Origin: Bacteroidetes bacterium UBA1312 | Lineage (GTDB): Bacteria > Bacteroidota > Bacteroidia > Chitinophagales > Chitinophagaceae | Direction: 5' to 3' | Assembly (NCBI GenBank): GCA_002307135.1 | Contig: DBTQ01000040.1 | Span: 1 to 28,714, forward strand | Length of the DNA stretch: 28,714 nucleotides | Shown here: positions 7,207 through 15,936 of the stretch, piece by piece | How positions within the stretch are numbered: position 1 is the first letter of the stretch | How the letters are laid out: the number at the start of each line of letters is the position of its first letter | Program-made: the position numbers and the translations under genes | Notes under the pieces: generated by a model | Databases searched by the model: none | What the model was told of the DNA's origin: nothing | What the model saw: the letters and a program-made list of their open reading frames with translations, nothing else

Positions 7207-8703
7207 ATGACTGATCAATCAGCAGCAGTAATAACACTTGAAGAGATTCAAAATTTTAAAGGTAAATATCCCAAGCAATTGTGGTACTTATTTTTAGTAG
7301 AAATGTGGGAACGCTTTTGCTTTTATGGAATGCGTGGTATTTTAACCATTTTTATGGTAGGGCAATTAGGGCTTACTGATAAAGAATCGAATTTAAAGTA
7401 CGGCGCTATTCAGGCCTTTGTCTATGCATTTACATTTATTGGTGGCATACTAGCCGATAAAATTCTCGGCTTCAAAAAATCATTATTGTTTGGCGGCTTA
7501 ATTATGATTGCCGGCAATCTGATCATTGCGGCATCGCCAAAAGAGTTCTTTTATATTGGCATCACACTGTCTATTATTGGTACCGGTTTTTTCAAACCGA
7601 ATATATCTTCTATGGTTGGCGATTTATACAAAGAAGGGGATGCAAGAAGGGATGCCGGATTTGGGTTATTCTACGCAGGCATTAACGTCGGCGCATTATT
7701 GGGTGGTGCAATTATTGTTTATCTAGGCAAATATGTTTCGTGGAGCTCCGCATTTTTAGCCGCAGCTATTGTAATGATATTAGGTCTCATTACATTCTTA
7801 TTGACTAAAAAATATTTAGGTACAATTGGCGATTCTCCACTTCAAAGCTTATCAATGAGCAAACGCAGAGCCAGAGAAATTGGCGTTTATCTATTATCAT
7901 TAATCTGTATTCCGCTTATATTGATAATGGTACAGAACACAGCCTATACCGACTATTTTATGTACACCATTGCACCGCTCTCTATTATTTATTTCCTCTA
8001 TGAAACTTATAAAGTAAATGATCGAAAATTTCAGCTCAAATTGTTGGCTGCATTCGTTTTCATTTTTTTCTATTTTTTATTCAATGCCATTTTTGAACAA
8101 AGTGGTGGATCTCTATCTCTTTTTGCAGAAAAGAATTTGAGTCATAATCTATTGTTCTTCTCTATAGATCCGAACATTGTAAACAATAGTTCCAATTCGT
8201 TATTTGTGATTGTACTAAGCCCGTTAGTAGGTCTGTTGTGGCTCTGGATGGCAAAGAAAAAAATGGAACCTAATACCATTATCAAATTTGGCGTTGGATT
8301 TATTTTTCTTGCAGCTTCTTTTTATATCTTTTACTGCACCCGTTTCTTTGCTGATGCCAATGGCATCACATCGTTGAATATTTTCACCTTAGCCTATTTA
8401 GTAACAACAATTGGTGAATTGTGTTTAGGCCCAATTGGCATGTCAACAGTAACCAAACTTTCACCTAAAAAACTGACCGGTATGATGATGGGCTTATGGT
8501 TTTTGGCAAGTGCTTTTGGACAATTTGCAGCCGGTAAAATTGGTGCTGAAATGTCAACAGCAGACAATAACGCACCCTTACTCACCAAACTCCAAGCCTA
8601 TACGCAAGGCTATTACCAATTAGCTATTTATGCACTGATAGCTGGTATTATTTTGATATTATTTTCCCCACTGATCAAAAAATTAATGCACGGAGTAAAA
8701 TAA
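7207..8703 (+). CDS. Peptide MFS transporter (POT/PTR family, di/tripeptide:H+ symporter)
   Basis: 498 residues from ATG 7207; an in-frame TTG at 7168 would extend it by 13 non-conserved residues. The POT/PTR signature is clear: the proton-coupling E-x-x-E-R motif as EMWERFCFYGMR (32-43), FIGGILADKILGFKKS, GTGFFKPNISSMVGDLY and FGLFYAGINVGALLGG, followed by a NAIFEQSGGSL motif and SxxxTKLSPKKLTGMMMGLWFLASAFGQ in the C-terminal half. Members import di- and tripeptides with protons across the inner membrane, with 12 or 14 spans. The next gene, a soluble histidine kinase, starts 24 bases after its stop, so both may be on one transcript. Confidence 0.95.
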   Translation: MTDQSAAVITLEEIQNFKGKYPKQLWYLFLVEMWERFCFYGMRGILTIFMVGQLGLTDKESNLKYGAIQAFVYAFTFIGGILADKILGFKKSLLFGGLIMIAGNLIIAASPKEFFYIGITLSIIGTGFFKPNISSMVGDLYKEGDARRDAGFGLFYAGINVGALLGGAIIVYLGKYVSWSSAFLAAAIVMILGLITFLLTKKYLGTIGDSPLQSLSMSKRRAREIGVYLLSLICIPLILIMVQNTAYTDYFMYTIAPLSIIYFLYETYKVNDRKFQLKLLAAFVFIFFYFLFNAIFEQSGGSLSLFAEKNLSHNLLFFSIDPNIVNNSSNSLFVIVLSPLVGLLWLWMAKKKMEPNTIIKFGVGFIFLAASFYIFYCTRFFADANGITSLNIFTLAYLVTTIGELCLGPIGMSTVTKLSPKKLTGMMMGLWFLASAFGQFAAGKIGAEMSTADNNAPLLTKLQAYTQGYYQLAIYALIAGIILILFSPLIKKLMHGVK

Positions 8704-8727
8704 TTTTCTTTCAAATAATAATAAACC

Positions 8728-11349
8728 ATGGAACATACTGCCAAATACAAGGAACTGGAAGAAGAATATAAATTACTAACCAGTACCAAACGAAAAGTAA
8801 ATAAGCAGATTGAAATGGCAATGGAGTTGCGCAACTATGACTTAGAGCGCGCACTCGAAATGGCGAAAGCAATTGCTGCATTATCCGAAAAGGAGAATTA
8901 CCAAACAGGGTTGGGCAGAGCATATAACTTACAAGGTTGGTGCTATTGGCAACAAGGAAATTATGAGCAGGGTATTCAAATATTGGAGCAAGCCAAAAAA
9001 ATTGCACTCCATATAAAAGACGAATCCTTACTGGCTCGTATTTACAATAATTTTGGCTACATCTATCGCGACAGGGGCGACCTCGGACAGGCTTTAGGCA
9101 ACTTTGAACGTGCACTAGCTATCAATGAAAAGCTGGGGGACGAAACAACTCAAGCGGTGAATTTGTCCAGCATTGCTTACATCCATTACGACCTCAACGA
9201 TTATGAGAATGCGTTGGAATTTGCGTTAAAATGTTTACCCATCATCGAAAAATCGGACAGCATTCATCGGCTCAATTTGCTCTATCATATTCTTGGCAAT
9301 ATCTATTTTAAACAAGAGCATTTTCAAGAAGCACTGAGCTACTTCGAAGAGAACTTACAACATACCGATATTGGCACGAGTATGCATGCACTGGCGCTCA
9401 GCGGTATTGGCAAAGTAAATTATAAACTTAAAAATTCAGATAAGGCAAAATCATATTTAGCGCAAGGATTGCATGAAGCAGATGAAGTAGGTCATTTAGA
9501 AGTACAAATATCCTGCAGGTATTACTTGGCATTATTGGATATGGACAATGCCCAATATACTAATGCCGAAAAAACACTGACAGAAGCTATGGAGCTTGCG
9601 CTACAGTACAAGCGCCGACATGACGTGATGAGCCTGCATGAAACGCTATCGGATTTGTATGATAAAATGGGTGATATACCCAGAGCCTTTGGCCATTTAA
9701 AAACATTTGAAAAACTTAAAGAAGATATTTTTCAGCAAGCAACACTCAATAAGTTGAGCAATCTGAAAATTCGCCAACAAGTAGAACTCGCACAAAAAGA
9801 AAAAGAAGTTGCTGAACGCACCGCTCAACTCAAACAGCAATTTTTAGCTAACATGAGTCACGAGATCCGTACGCCTATGAATGCTATAGTAGGTATGACA
9901 CAACTCTTACTCAATAAAGATCCTCAACCGGAACAAATGCGCTACTTAACAGCCATTAGTCAATCGGCTGACAATCTGTTAGTGATCATCAACGACATTT
10001 TAGATATTGCGAAAATAGAAGCAGGGAAAATAACGATAGAACAAACTAATTTTTCTATCCGCACAATAGTTGACAGCCTTAATGATATGTTGATGCTTAA
10101 AGCGGAAGAAAAACATATCGAACTCAGAACTATCATTGACCCATCAATACCGCAAAATCTTACCGGAGACCCGACAAGGGTTAATCAAATACTATTGAAC
10201 CTTGTAGGCAATGCTATCAAATTTACGGAAAAAGGACATGTAGCCCTCGAGGTTACGCTGGTAAAATTTGAAGATCAACATTACTCTGTTCGATTCGATA
10301 TCTCTGATACCGGCATTGGTATTTCAGAAGAATATGCTAAAGATTTATTTACCAGTTTCACACAAGCAGGAGCTGATACTACACGCCGATTTGGTGGAAC
10401 GGGTCTAGGGCTGGCAATATCCAAACAACTTACCGAACTCATGAATGGAAGTATTACGGTAACAAGCGAATTAGGAAAAGGGAGCTGTTTTAGCATTATC
10501 ATTCCCTTTGCACAGGAACAGGAACATAGCATCTGTATCAACGAAACTGATGTAAATAGTGAATTGATAGAGCGATTGAAAAAATGCACCATCCTGCTGG
10601 CTGAAGACAACGAATTTAATCAGATGGTTGCCGTTGACACACTCAACGAATTATTGCCGGGCATTACTATAAATATCGCCAACGATGGCAAGGAAGCCGT
10701 CAATCTTGTAAAAGAAAACCATTACGATATGATATTGATGGACATTCGTATGCCGGTAATGGATGGTATTGAAGCCACCAAAATTATTCGTTCACTGGGT
10801 ACCGATGCTGCCAAAACAAAGATCATTGCTATGACTGCTAATGTGCTCGATGACGATGTAAAACAATATTTTAAAGTAGGTATGAACGCCTATATTTCTA
10901 AACCATTTGTACAAAAAGAATTGCTGGCCAAAATGGCACAAATGTTGGGACTAAAAATTATTGAGCAGAGTGAAGAGAAAAGCGAACAACAATCATTGGT
11001 CGAATTGCCCAACCAAGTCACAGACATGCACTTTCTCCATCAATTTACAAATGGCGATCAGGCAAAGCAAAATAAATATATCGGCATGTTTTTGGAAAAT
11101 GCACCCAAACTCATACAACAATTAAAAGATGGATTGGCAGCCCAGGACTACGAACGAATAAAGATAGCCGCACATTCACTCAAGCCCCAGCTATCTTACA
11201 TGGGTGTTACTGAAGACCTCAGCCATGTATTTATGCTGGAGCAAAGTGCCGGCGAATCAGCACATTACAAACCGATACCTGATCTGATGCAAAACCTAGA
11301 ACGCGTATGCGAAAAAGCGTTCGAAGAACTCCGAAAATACAGCAGTTAG
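8728..11349 (+). CDS. Soluble TPR-containing hybrid histidine kinase with receiver and HPt domains
   Basis: 873 residues with no signal peptide or membrane span, so a cytoplasmic kinase. Roughly seven TPR repeats fill residues 60-330 (for example YNNFGYIYRDRGDLGQALGN), followed by a short coiled coil (335-370). The HisKA domain has phosphoacceptor His378 in NMSHEIRTPMNA. The HATPase_c domain shows the N box (NLVGNAIKF), G1 (DISDTGIGI) and G2 (GGTGLGLAI). A receiver domain starts near 620, with AEDN and phosphoacceptor Asp672 in MDIRMPVMDG. The C-terminal HPt domain carries His816 in AAHSLKPQ. A complete His-Asp-His relay is thus in one chain and would end on a separate receiver protein. Input is probably sensed through protein contacts of the TPRs. 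It follows a peptide transporter by 24 bases; the link in function is inference. Confidence 0.95.
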   Translation: MEHTAKYKELEEEYKLLTSTKRKVNKQIEMAMELRNYDLERALEMAKAIAALSEKENYQTGLGRAYNLQGWCYWQQGNYEQGIQILEQAKKIALHIKDESLLARIYNNFGYIYRDRGDLGQALGNFERALAINEKLGDETTQAVNLSSIAYIHYDLNDYENALEFALKCLPIIEKSDSIHRLNLLYHILGNIYFKQEHFQEALSYFEENLQHTDIGTSMHALALSGIGKVNYKLKNSDKAKSYLAQGLHEADEVGHLEVQISCRYYLALLDMDNAQYTNAEKTLTEAMELALQYKRRHDVMSLHETLSDLYDKMGDIPRAFGHLKTFEKLKEDIFQQATLNKLSNLKIRQQVELAQKEKEVAERTAQLKQQFLANMSHEIRTPMNAIVGMTQLLLNKDPQPEQMRYLTAISQSADNLLVIINDILDIAKIEAGKITIEQTNFSIRTIVDSLNDMLMLKAEEKHIELRTIIDPSIPQNLTGDPTRVNQILLNLVGNAIKFTEKGHVALEVTLVKFEDQHYSVRFDISDTGIGISEEYAKDLFTSFTQAGADTTRRFGGTGLGLAISKQLTELMNGSITVTSELGKGSCFSIIIPFAQEQEHSICINETDVNSELIERLKKCTILLAEDNEFNQMVAVDTLNELLPGITINIANDGKEAVNLVKENHYDMILMDIRMPVMDGIEATKIIRSLGTDAAKTKIIAMTANVLDDDVKQYFKVGMNAYISKPFVQKELLAKMAQMLGLKIIEQSEEKSEQQSLVELPNQVTDMHFLHQFTNGDQAKQNKYIGMFLENAPKLIQQLKDGLAAQDYERIKIAAHSLKPQLSYMGVTEDLSHVFMLEQSAGESAHYKPIPDLMQNLERVCEKAFEELRKYSS

Positions 11350-11622
11350 TAGCATGCAGCTGGCTTTTTATATCCCCAAAGACGCTAAATAGGCATACCT
11401 GTAAGTTGGTCAGGTACGCTTTGTAGCACAATAAACCATACCTATCAAAAAGCAAGGTTTGCTCATCTGGTACAAAAATCAAGTCTTGATGTAGATAGGA
11501 ATAGCTTATAAATATTGAGTAGTGAGTAGTAGTCTTAGGTCTAATGTTACCAGAATCTACAAAAAAGTTACTGGTTAAAATACTGAATTATTTTTTATCT
11601 TGTTCGGATAAAGCCAAAGAAC

Positions 11623-12318
11623 ATGAAAAAAGTAAAACTCACACTATCGATACTTTTGACCTATAGCTGCCAATCCTTAATGGCACAGGAAAAAACGTTG
11701 CAGGTACAACAGCAACAGCAGGACACCCAACGGATCTCCATCGCTACTGAGATAGTACAGGACCTGATGAGTGAATTCAATATTACCGCAGAATATAAGT
11801 TAAACAGGCACATAGCTCTAGGCATTTCCCCTGCGGTTATAATAATGAATCAAGCGTTGGCTGTAAATCCCTTATCGGGCAGTCAGGACGAATACCCCGG
11901 TAAGGTATATAACGGGTATGCGATCCGGGTATTTGCCAAACGTTACATCAACAAAAAGAGCCGGAGTTACTTTGAGCTAGCGCTTATCTATAAATCACTG
12001 CATTATGATAGTGTCGGATTCACTGACATCGTCAGACATTATGAGCGCAACGAAAAAGCTTATGTATTTGGTGTGGATATCATCTATGGCTTTGAATTAA
12101 GCAGAGGTAAGAAAGCAGCTTTTTTTGCAGACCCTTATCTGGGTTTAGGCTTCAGAGGACGGGACAGGCACTATACTACGTATAATAGCTACCTGTCCGG
12201 GAATGCTTCCTATCCCCCTCCTCTACCCACCGGATCTTTTCATACCGAGATGGGGACTATCGTGCTTGTAGCCGGTTTCAAAATCGACGGCAATATGTAC
12301 ATAAACAAGCACTCATAA
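11623..12318 (+). CDS. Secreted hypothetical protein, probably a small outer-membrane beta-barrel
   Basis: 231 residues starting with a clear signal peptide (MKKVKLTLSILLTYSCQSLMAQ). After a Gln-rich linker (VQQQQQ), the remainder alternates short hydrophobic and aromatic strands, such as FNITAEYKLNRHIALGISPAV, YAIRVFAKRYINKKSRSYFE and YVFGVDIIYGFELS, ending in TIVLVAGFKIDGNMYI. This pattern resembles the small porin-like or DUF3575-like barrels of Bacteroidota, but the match is by style, not by signature. It stands alone, with 273 bases before it and 79 after. I do not recognise a specific function. Confidence 0.7.
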   Translation: MKKVKLTLSILLTYSCQSLMAQEKTLQVQQQQQDTQRISIATEIVQDLMSEFNITAEYKLNRHIALGISPAVIIMNQALAVNPLSGSQDEYPGKVYNGYAIRVFAKRYINKKSRSYFELALIYKSLHYDSVGFTDIVRHYERNEKAYVFGVDIIYGFELSRGKKAAFFADPYLGLGFRGRDRHYTTYNSYLSGNASYPPPLPTGSFHTEMGTIVLVAGFKIDGNMYINKHS

Positions 12319-12397
12319 AATATTTTATAATCAATTTTTACTAATAACTTGCAGAATTAAACGTTTCGTTTTACCTTTCTGCAAATAATCTATAACA

Positions 12398-12904
12398 ATG
12401 GCAAATACATCAATTCATCGTGTATTCTTAATTGACGATGAACCCATCCAAAATGAGATGTTGAAAGACTATCTTTCAGAACGCTTCGATTACAAATTTC
12501 AACTTTTCGAAAATGGCGAAGATGCCATCAAAAGCATGGGCGAGCACCCGGAAATTGTGATCATAGATTACCATTTGAGTGCTCAGGTACCTAATGCGAA
12601 AAATGGCGTGGAGGTGCTTAAAGAAATAAAAGAAAAATATCCTGAGGTGCACGCTATAATGGTATCTGGCCAAGATAAAATACAAGTAGCTGTGGACAGT
12701 ATGAAATACGGTGCCTACGACTATATTGTAAAAGGTGAAACTGCTTTTGCTCGTATGGAAAATACGCTTAACCGTATCAATCAGTTAAATGATGCAAAAA
12801 CTTTGCATGCTTCTTCAAAAAAGACAATTGCTTTCCTGATATTTGCAATAGTTTGTATCTTGTTACTTACTGTTTATCTTTTATTAAACGGAACAAAATT
12901 ATAG
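12398..12904 (+). CDS. Receiver-domain protein with C-terminal transmembrane anchor
   Basis: 168 residues. Residues 8-130 form a CheY-type receiver: acidic pocket Asp13-Asp14, phosphoacceptor Asp57 in IIDYHLS, Ser90 in MVSGQ and Lys112 in YIVKGE, so all catalytic residues are present. There is no DNA-binding or enzymatic output domain. Instead, after a short linker, residues about 143-163 form one hydrophobic helix (AFLIFAIVCILLLTVYLLLN) with a four-residue tail, predicting a tail-anchored protein with the receiver in the cytosol. It may accept phosphate from an HPt such as that of the kinase at 8728-11349, but this is only a proximity argument. A near-match to the -7 consensus (TACCTTTC) lies upstream of the start. 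Confidence 0.9.
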   Translation: MANTSIHRVFLIDDEPIQNEMLKDYLSERFDYKFQLFENGEDAIKSMGEHPEIVIIDYHLSAQVPNAKNGVEVLKEIKEKYPEVHAIMVSGQDKIQVAVDSMKYGAYDYIVKGETAFARMENTLNRINQLNDAKTLHASSKKTIAFLIFAIVCILLLTVYLLLNGTKL

Positions 12905-12964
12905 CACTATAATAAAACATGTTGACCACAATGGCAATAGCTGTTGTAGCAACCTATTAATGAA

Positions 12965-14155
12965 ATGCAATTAGCACAACGACTGGATCGAATATCAGAA
13001 CCACAAACAATAAAGATGGCAAAGTTGAGCCGTGAGCTTAAAGCTCAGGGTATTGACATTATAGATCTTAGCCTCGGCGAGCCTGACTTTCGCACACCGC
13101 AGCACATTTGTGATGCAGCAGTGCAAGCAATGAATGAAGGCTACACTAAATATACACCGGTAGCCGGTTTCCTTGAGCTAAGACAAGCTGTTTGTGAAAA
13201 ATTAAAACAAGATAATAATCTACACTATTTGCCCGAGCAGATATTGGTATCTACAGGTGCCAAGCAATCTTTAGCCAATACCATATTATCCATTATCAAT
13301 CCGGGAGATGAAGCGATTATCCCTACCCCATTTTGGGTAACGTATGCAGCTTTAGTTAGTTTAGCCGAAGGAAAACCTGTTTTTGTAGATTGTTTTATCG
13401 ATTCTGATTTTAAAATTTCACCGAAAAAATTAGAAGCAGCAATTACAGATAAAACCAAGATGTTTATCTTCTCTTCGCCATGCAATCCTACAGGCTCTGT
13501 GTATAGCAAAGAAGAGTTAGCTGCATTGGTAACTGTTTTTGAACGCTACCCCAATATCACCATCGTTAGCGATGAGATTTACGAGTACATCAACTATGAT
13601 GGCAAGCACGAAAGCATTGCACAATTCGATTCAATAAAAGAAAGGGTGGTTGTTGTAAATGGTTTTTCTAAAGGCTTTGCCATGACCGGCTGGCGCCTGG
13701 GCTATATAGCAGCCAATAAAGAATTAGTACAAGCCTGCGAAAAACTACAGGCACAATTTACGTCAGGCTCCAACTCTATTGCACAACGAGCAGCAATCAC
13801 AGCACTATTGAGCGACAAAACACCCAGTATGCAAATGGTAGAAGCTTTCCGCGAACGGAAAGAGTTTGTAATAAAAGCATTGAGCGAGATCGACGGAATT
13901 AAAATCAACAATCCTAAAGGTGCATTCTATGCCTTCCCCGATATTGCCAACTTTATCGGTAAAAAATATGGCGATACTATTATCAACAATGACGAAGACC
14001 TTGCCATGTATCTCTTGCATAAAGCCAATGTAACGGTAGTAAATGGTGCTGCCTTCGGCAATGATCATTGTTTGCGTATATCGTTCGCCTCCTCAATGGA
14101 TAAATTGGTAGAGGCTATGAAAAGGATAAAAACGGCACTCGATCATTTACAGTAA
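12965..14155 (+). CDS. Pyridoxal phosphate-dependent aminotransferase, aspartate aminotransferase type (class I/II, subgroup I-gamma like)
   Basis: 396 residues, the usual length of the family. Conserved motifs are SLGEPDFRTPQHI (substrate-side Gly), YTPVAGFLELRQAV, STGAKQSLAN, the Asn motif SSPCNPTGSVYS, SDEIYEYI (Asp binding the PLP ring nitrogen, Tyr), the Schiff-base Lys236 in GFSKGFAMTGWRLGY, and the carboxylate-binding Arg in CLRISFASS. The enzyme would interconvert aspartate and oxaloacetate with glutamate/2-oxoglutarate in the cytosol; related enzymes use prephenate or aromatic acids, so the exact substrate is uncertain. It is followed by a terminator and then by nadB, which uses aspartate. 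Confidence 0.93.
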   Translation: MQLAQRLDRISEPQTIKMAKLSRELKAQGIDIIDLSLGEPDFRTPQHICDAAVQAMNEGYTKYTPVAGFLELRQAVCEKLKQDNNLHYLPEQILVSTGAKQSLANTILSIINPGDEAIIPTPFWVTYAALVSLAEGKPVFVDCFIDSDFKISPKKLEAAITDKTKMFIFSSPCNPTGSVYSKEELAALVTVFERYPNITIVSDEIYEYINYDGKHESIAQFDSIKERVVVVNGFSKGFAMTGWRLGYIAANKELVQACEKLQAQFTSGSNSIAQRAAITALLSDKTPSMQMVEAFRERKEFVIKALSEIDGIKINNPKGAFYAFPDIANFIGKKYGDTIINNDEDLAMYLLHKANVTVVNGAAFGNDHCLRISFASSMDKLVEAMKRIKTALDHLQ

Positions 14156-14181
14156 ATTCCACATTTTATATTTCTAAGAAC

Positions 14182-14212
14182 CGGTTGTAGCAATAGTTAC
14201 AACCGTTTTTTT
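14182..14212 (+). terminator. Intrinsic terminator after the aminotransferase gene
   Basis: CGGTTGTA at 14182-14189 pairs perfectly with TACAACCG at 14198-14205 around an eight-base loop, followed by seven T (14206-14212). It lies 26 bases past the stop codon and separates this gene from nadB. Confidence 0.88.
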
Positions 14213-14327
14213 CGGAGTATCAATTATCTAAATCAATACCAGCCGTAGATTTTATGAATTATTTTTAGGTACTACATCCTTTAAATGATAATATTGTATA
14301 AGAATAAGCCATCAAATTAACCCAATA

Positions 14328-15926
14328 ATGCTACGCACAGATTTTCTTGTTATAGGCTCCGGAATTGCAGGGCTCACTTTTGCCATTAAAACGGCACAAC
14401 GTTTTCCTGATAAATCAATAACGATCCTCACCAAAACAAACACAGATGAAACCAATACCAAATATGCACAAGGAGGTATTGCTGTAATGAGCGGTAATGG
14501 GGAAGACAGTTTTGACAAGCATATTGAAGATACCCTCATTGCTGGCGATGGGCTATGTAATAGGAGCATTGTTGAATTAGTGGTAAAAGAGGGGCCTGAC
14601 CGTGTAGAGGAGATCATACAATGGGGCACTAATTTTGATAAAGATAGCCAAGGGCAATATTTACAAGGTAAAGAAGGTGGTCATTCTGAATTCAGAATAT
14701 TGCATTACAAGGATATTACCGGATTTGAAATAGAGCGTGCATTATTAGCAGAACTAGAAAAATATCCGAACATACAAATACACAATCATTGGTTTGTTAT
14801 CGATATTATTACGCAGCATCACTTGGGTTACTTAGTGACCAAATCTACTTCCGATATTGAATGTTATGGTGTCTATGCCTTAAACCTCAATACAGGTCGC
14901 AATGAAAAAATTCTTGCCCGTATTACGGTAATGGCATCTGGCGGTGTAGGTCAGGTTTATCGTACTACCACCAATCCATACATTGCTACCGGTGATGGTA
15001 TAGCCATGGTATATCGTGCTAAAGGACGAATTGAAAACATGGAGTTCATTCAATTTCATCCAACAGCTATGCACTCAGCTAATGCGCATCAATCGTTCCT
15101 TATTACCGAAGCAGTGAGAGGCGATGGAGGCATCCTGCGCAACAAAGAAGGCGAAGCTTTCATGGAGCGCTACGATCCCCGCAAAGACCTTGCGCCGCGT
15201 GATATAGTGGCACGTGCCATAGATAGTGAGATGAAACGTGCGGGTACAGAATTTGTATATCTTGATTGTCGCGATATGGATAAAGAAAAGTTTTTACACC
15301 ATTTTCCCAACATTTATGAAGAATGTCTGAACAACGGTATCGACGTATTTCAAACAATGATACCCATTGCACCGGCAGCTCATTATTGCTGTGGCGGCAT
15401 CAAAACAAATGAACTTGGCCAGTCCTCCATCAACTATTTATATGCCTGCGGTGAATGTGCCAGCACAGGCCTGCATGGTGCCAATCGATTAGCATCTAAC
15501 TCTTTATTGGAGGCACTTGTATTTGCACATCGTTGTGCGGAAGATGCTGCAACCCTATTTGATGAAACGAGCTTTAAAAATGAAGTACCCGATTGGGACG
15601 CAACAGGAACAAATGCGCCTAAAGAAATGATCTTGATCACTCAAAGTTTGAAGGAACTACAAAATACGATGAGTGATTATGTAGGTATAGTGCGCAATGA
15701 TATACGTCTTGAGCGTGCCATGAAACGTTTGGATCTATTGTTTGAAGAGATGGAAAGCCTTTATAAAACAACCACACTATCCCCTCAATTGTGTGAACTG
15801 CGTAACTTAATTACAATTGGCTACCTCATCGTAAAATCAGCACAGCTTAGACAAGAAAGCCGTGGCTTACACTTTAATACAGACTACCCCAACAAGAGTA
15901 AACTGGTACAAAATGTAGTGCTATAA
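14328..15926 (+). CDS. nadB: L-aspartate oxidase
   Basis: 532 residues, a typical NadB length. The FAD dinucleotide-binding motif is at the N-terminus (VIGSGIAGL, Gly10/12/15), followed by NTKYAQGGIAV, the active-site region with His244 (FIQFHPTAMH), EAVRGDGGILRN, LAPRDIVARAI with Arg291, IPIAPAAHYCCGGI and GLHGANRLASNSLLEALVFA. A helical C-terminal domain follows. This flavoenzyme of the soluble fumarate reductase/SdhA family oxidises aspartate to iminoaspartate, the substrate of NadA in de novo NAD synthesis. The A-type ending and the GLHGANRL motif favour NadB over SdhA. nadA and nadC are not in the window. It converges with a secreted-protein gene, with ten bases between the stops. Confidence 0.95.
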   Translation: MLRTDFLVIGSGIAGLTFAIKTAQRFPDKSITILTKTNTDETNTKYAQGGIAVMSGNGEDSFDKHIEDTLIAGDGLCNRSIVELVVKEGPDRVEEIIQWGTNFDKDSQGQYLQGKEGGHSEFRILHYKDITGFEIERALLAELEKYPNIQIHNHWFVIDIITQHHLGYLVTKSTSDIECYGVYALNLNTGRNEKILARITVMASGGVGQVYRTTTNPYIATGDGIAMVYRAKGRIENMEFIQFHPTAMHSANAHQSFLITEAVRGDGGILRNKEGEAFMERYDPRKDLAPRDIVARAIDSEMKRAGTEFVYLDCRDMDKEKFLHHFPNIYEECLNNGIDVFQTMIPIAPAAHYCCGGIKTNELGQSSINYLYACGECASTGLHGANRLASNSLLEALVFAHRCAEDAATLFDETSFKNEVPDWDATGTNAPKEMILITQSLKELQNTMSDYVGIVRNDIRLERAMKRLDLLFEEMESLYKTTTLSPQLCELRNLITIGYLIVKSAQLRQESRGLHFNTDYPNKSKLVQNVVL

Positions 15927-15936
15927 GCCGTCCATT

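Noticed and set aside
10281..10610. 109-residue minus-strand frame within the histidine kinase gene
   Set aside because: It is antisense to the conserved HATPase domain and carries no recognisable product.
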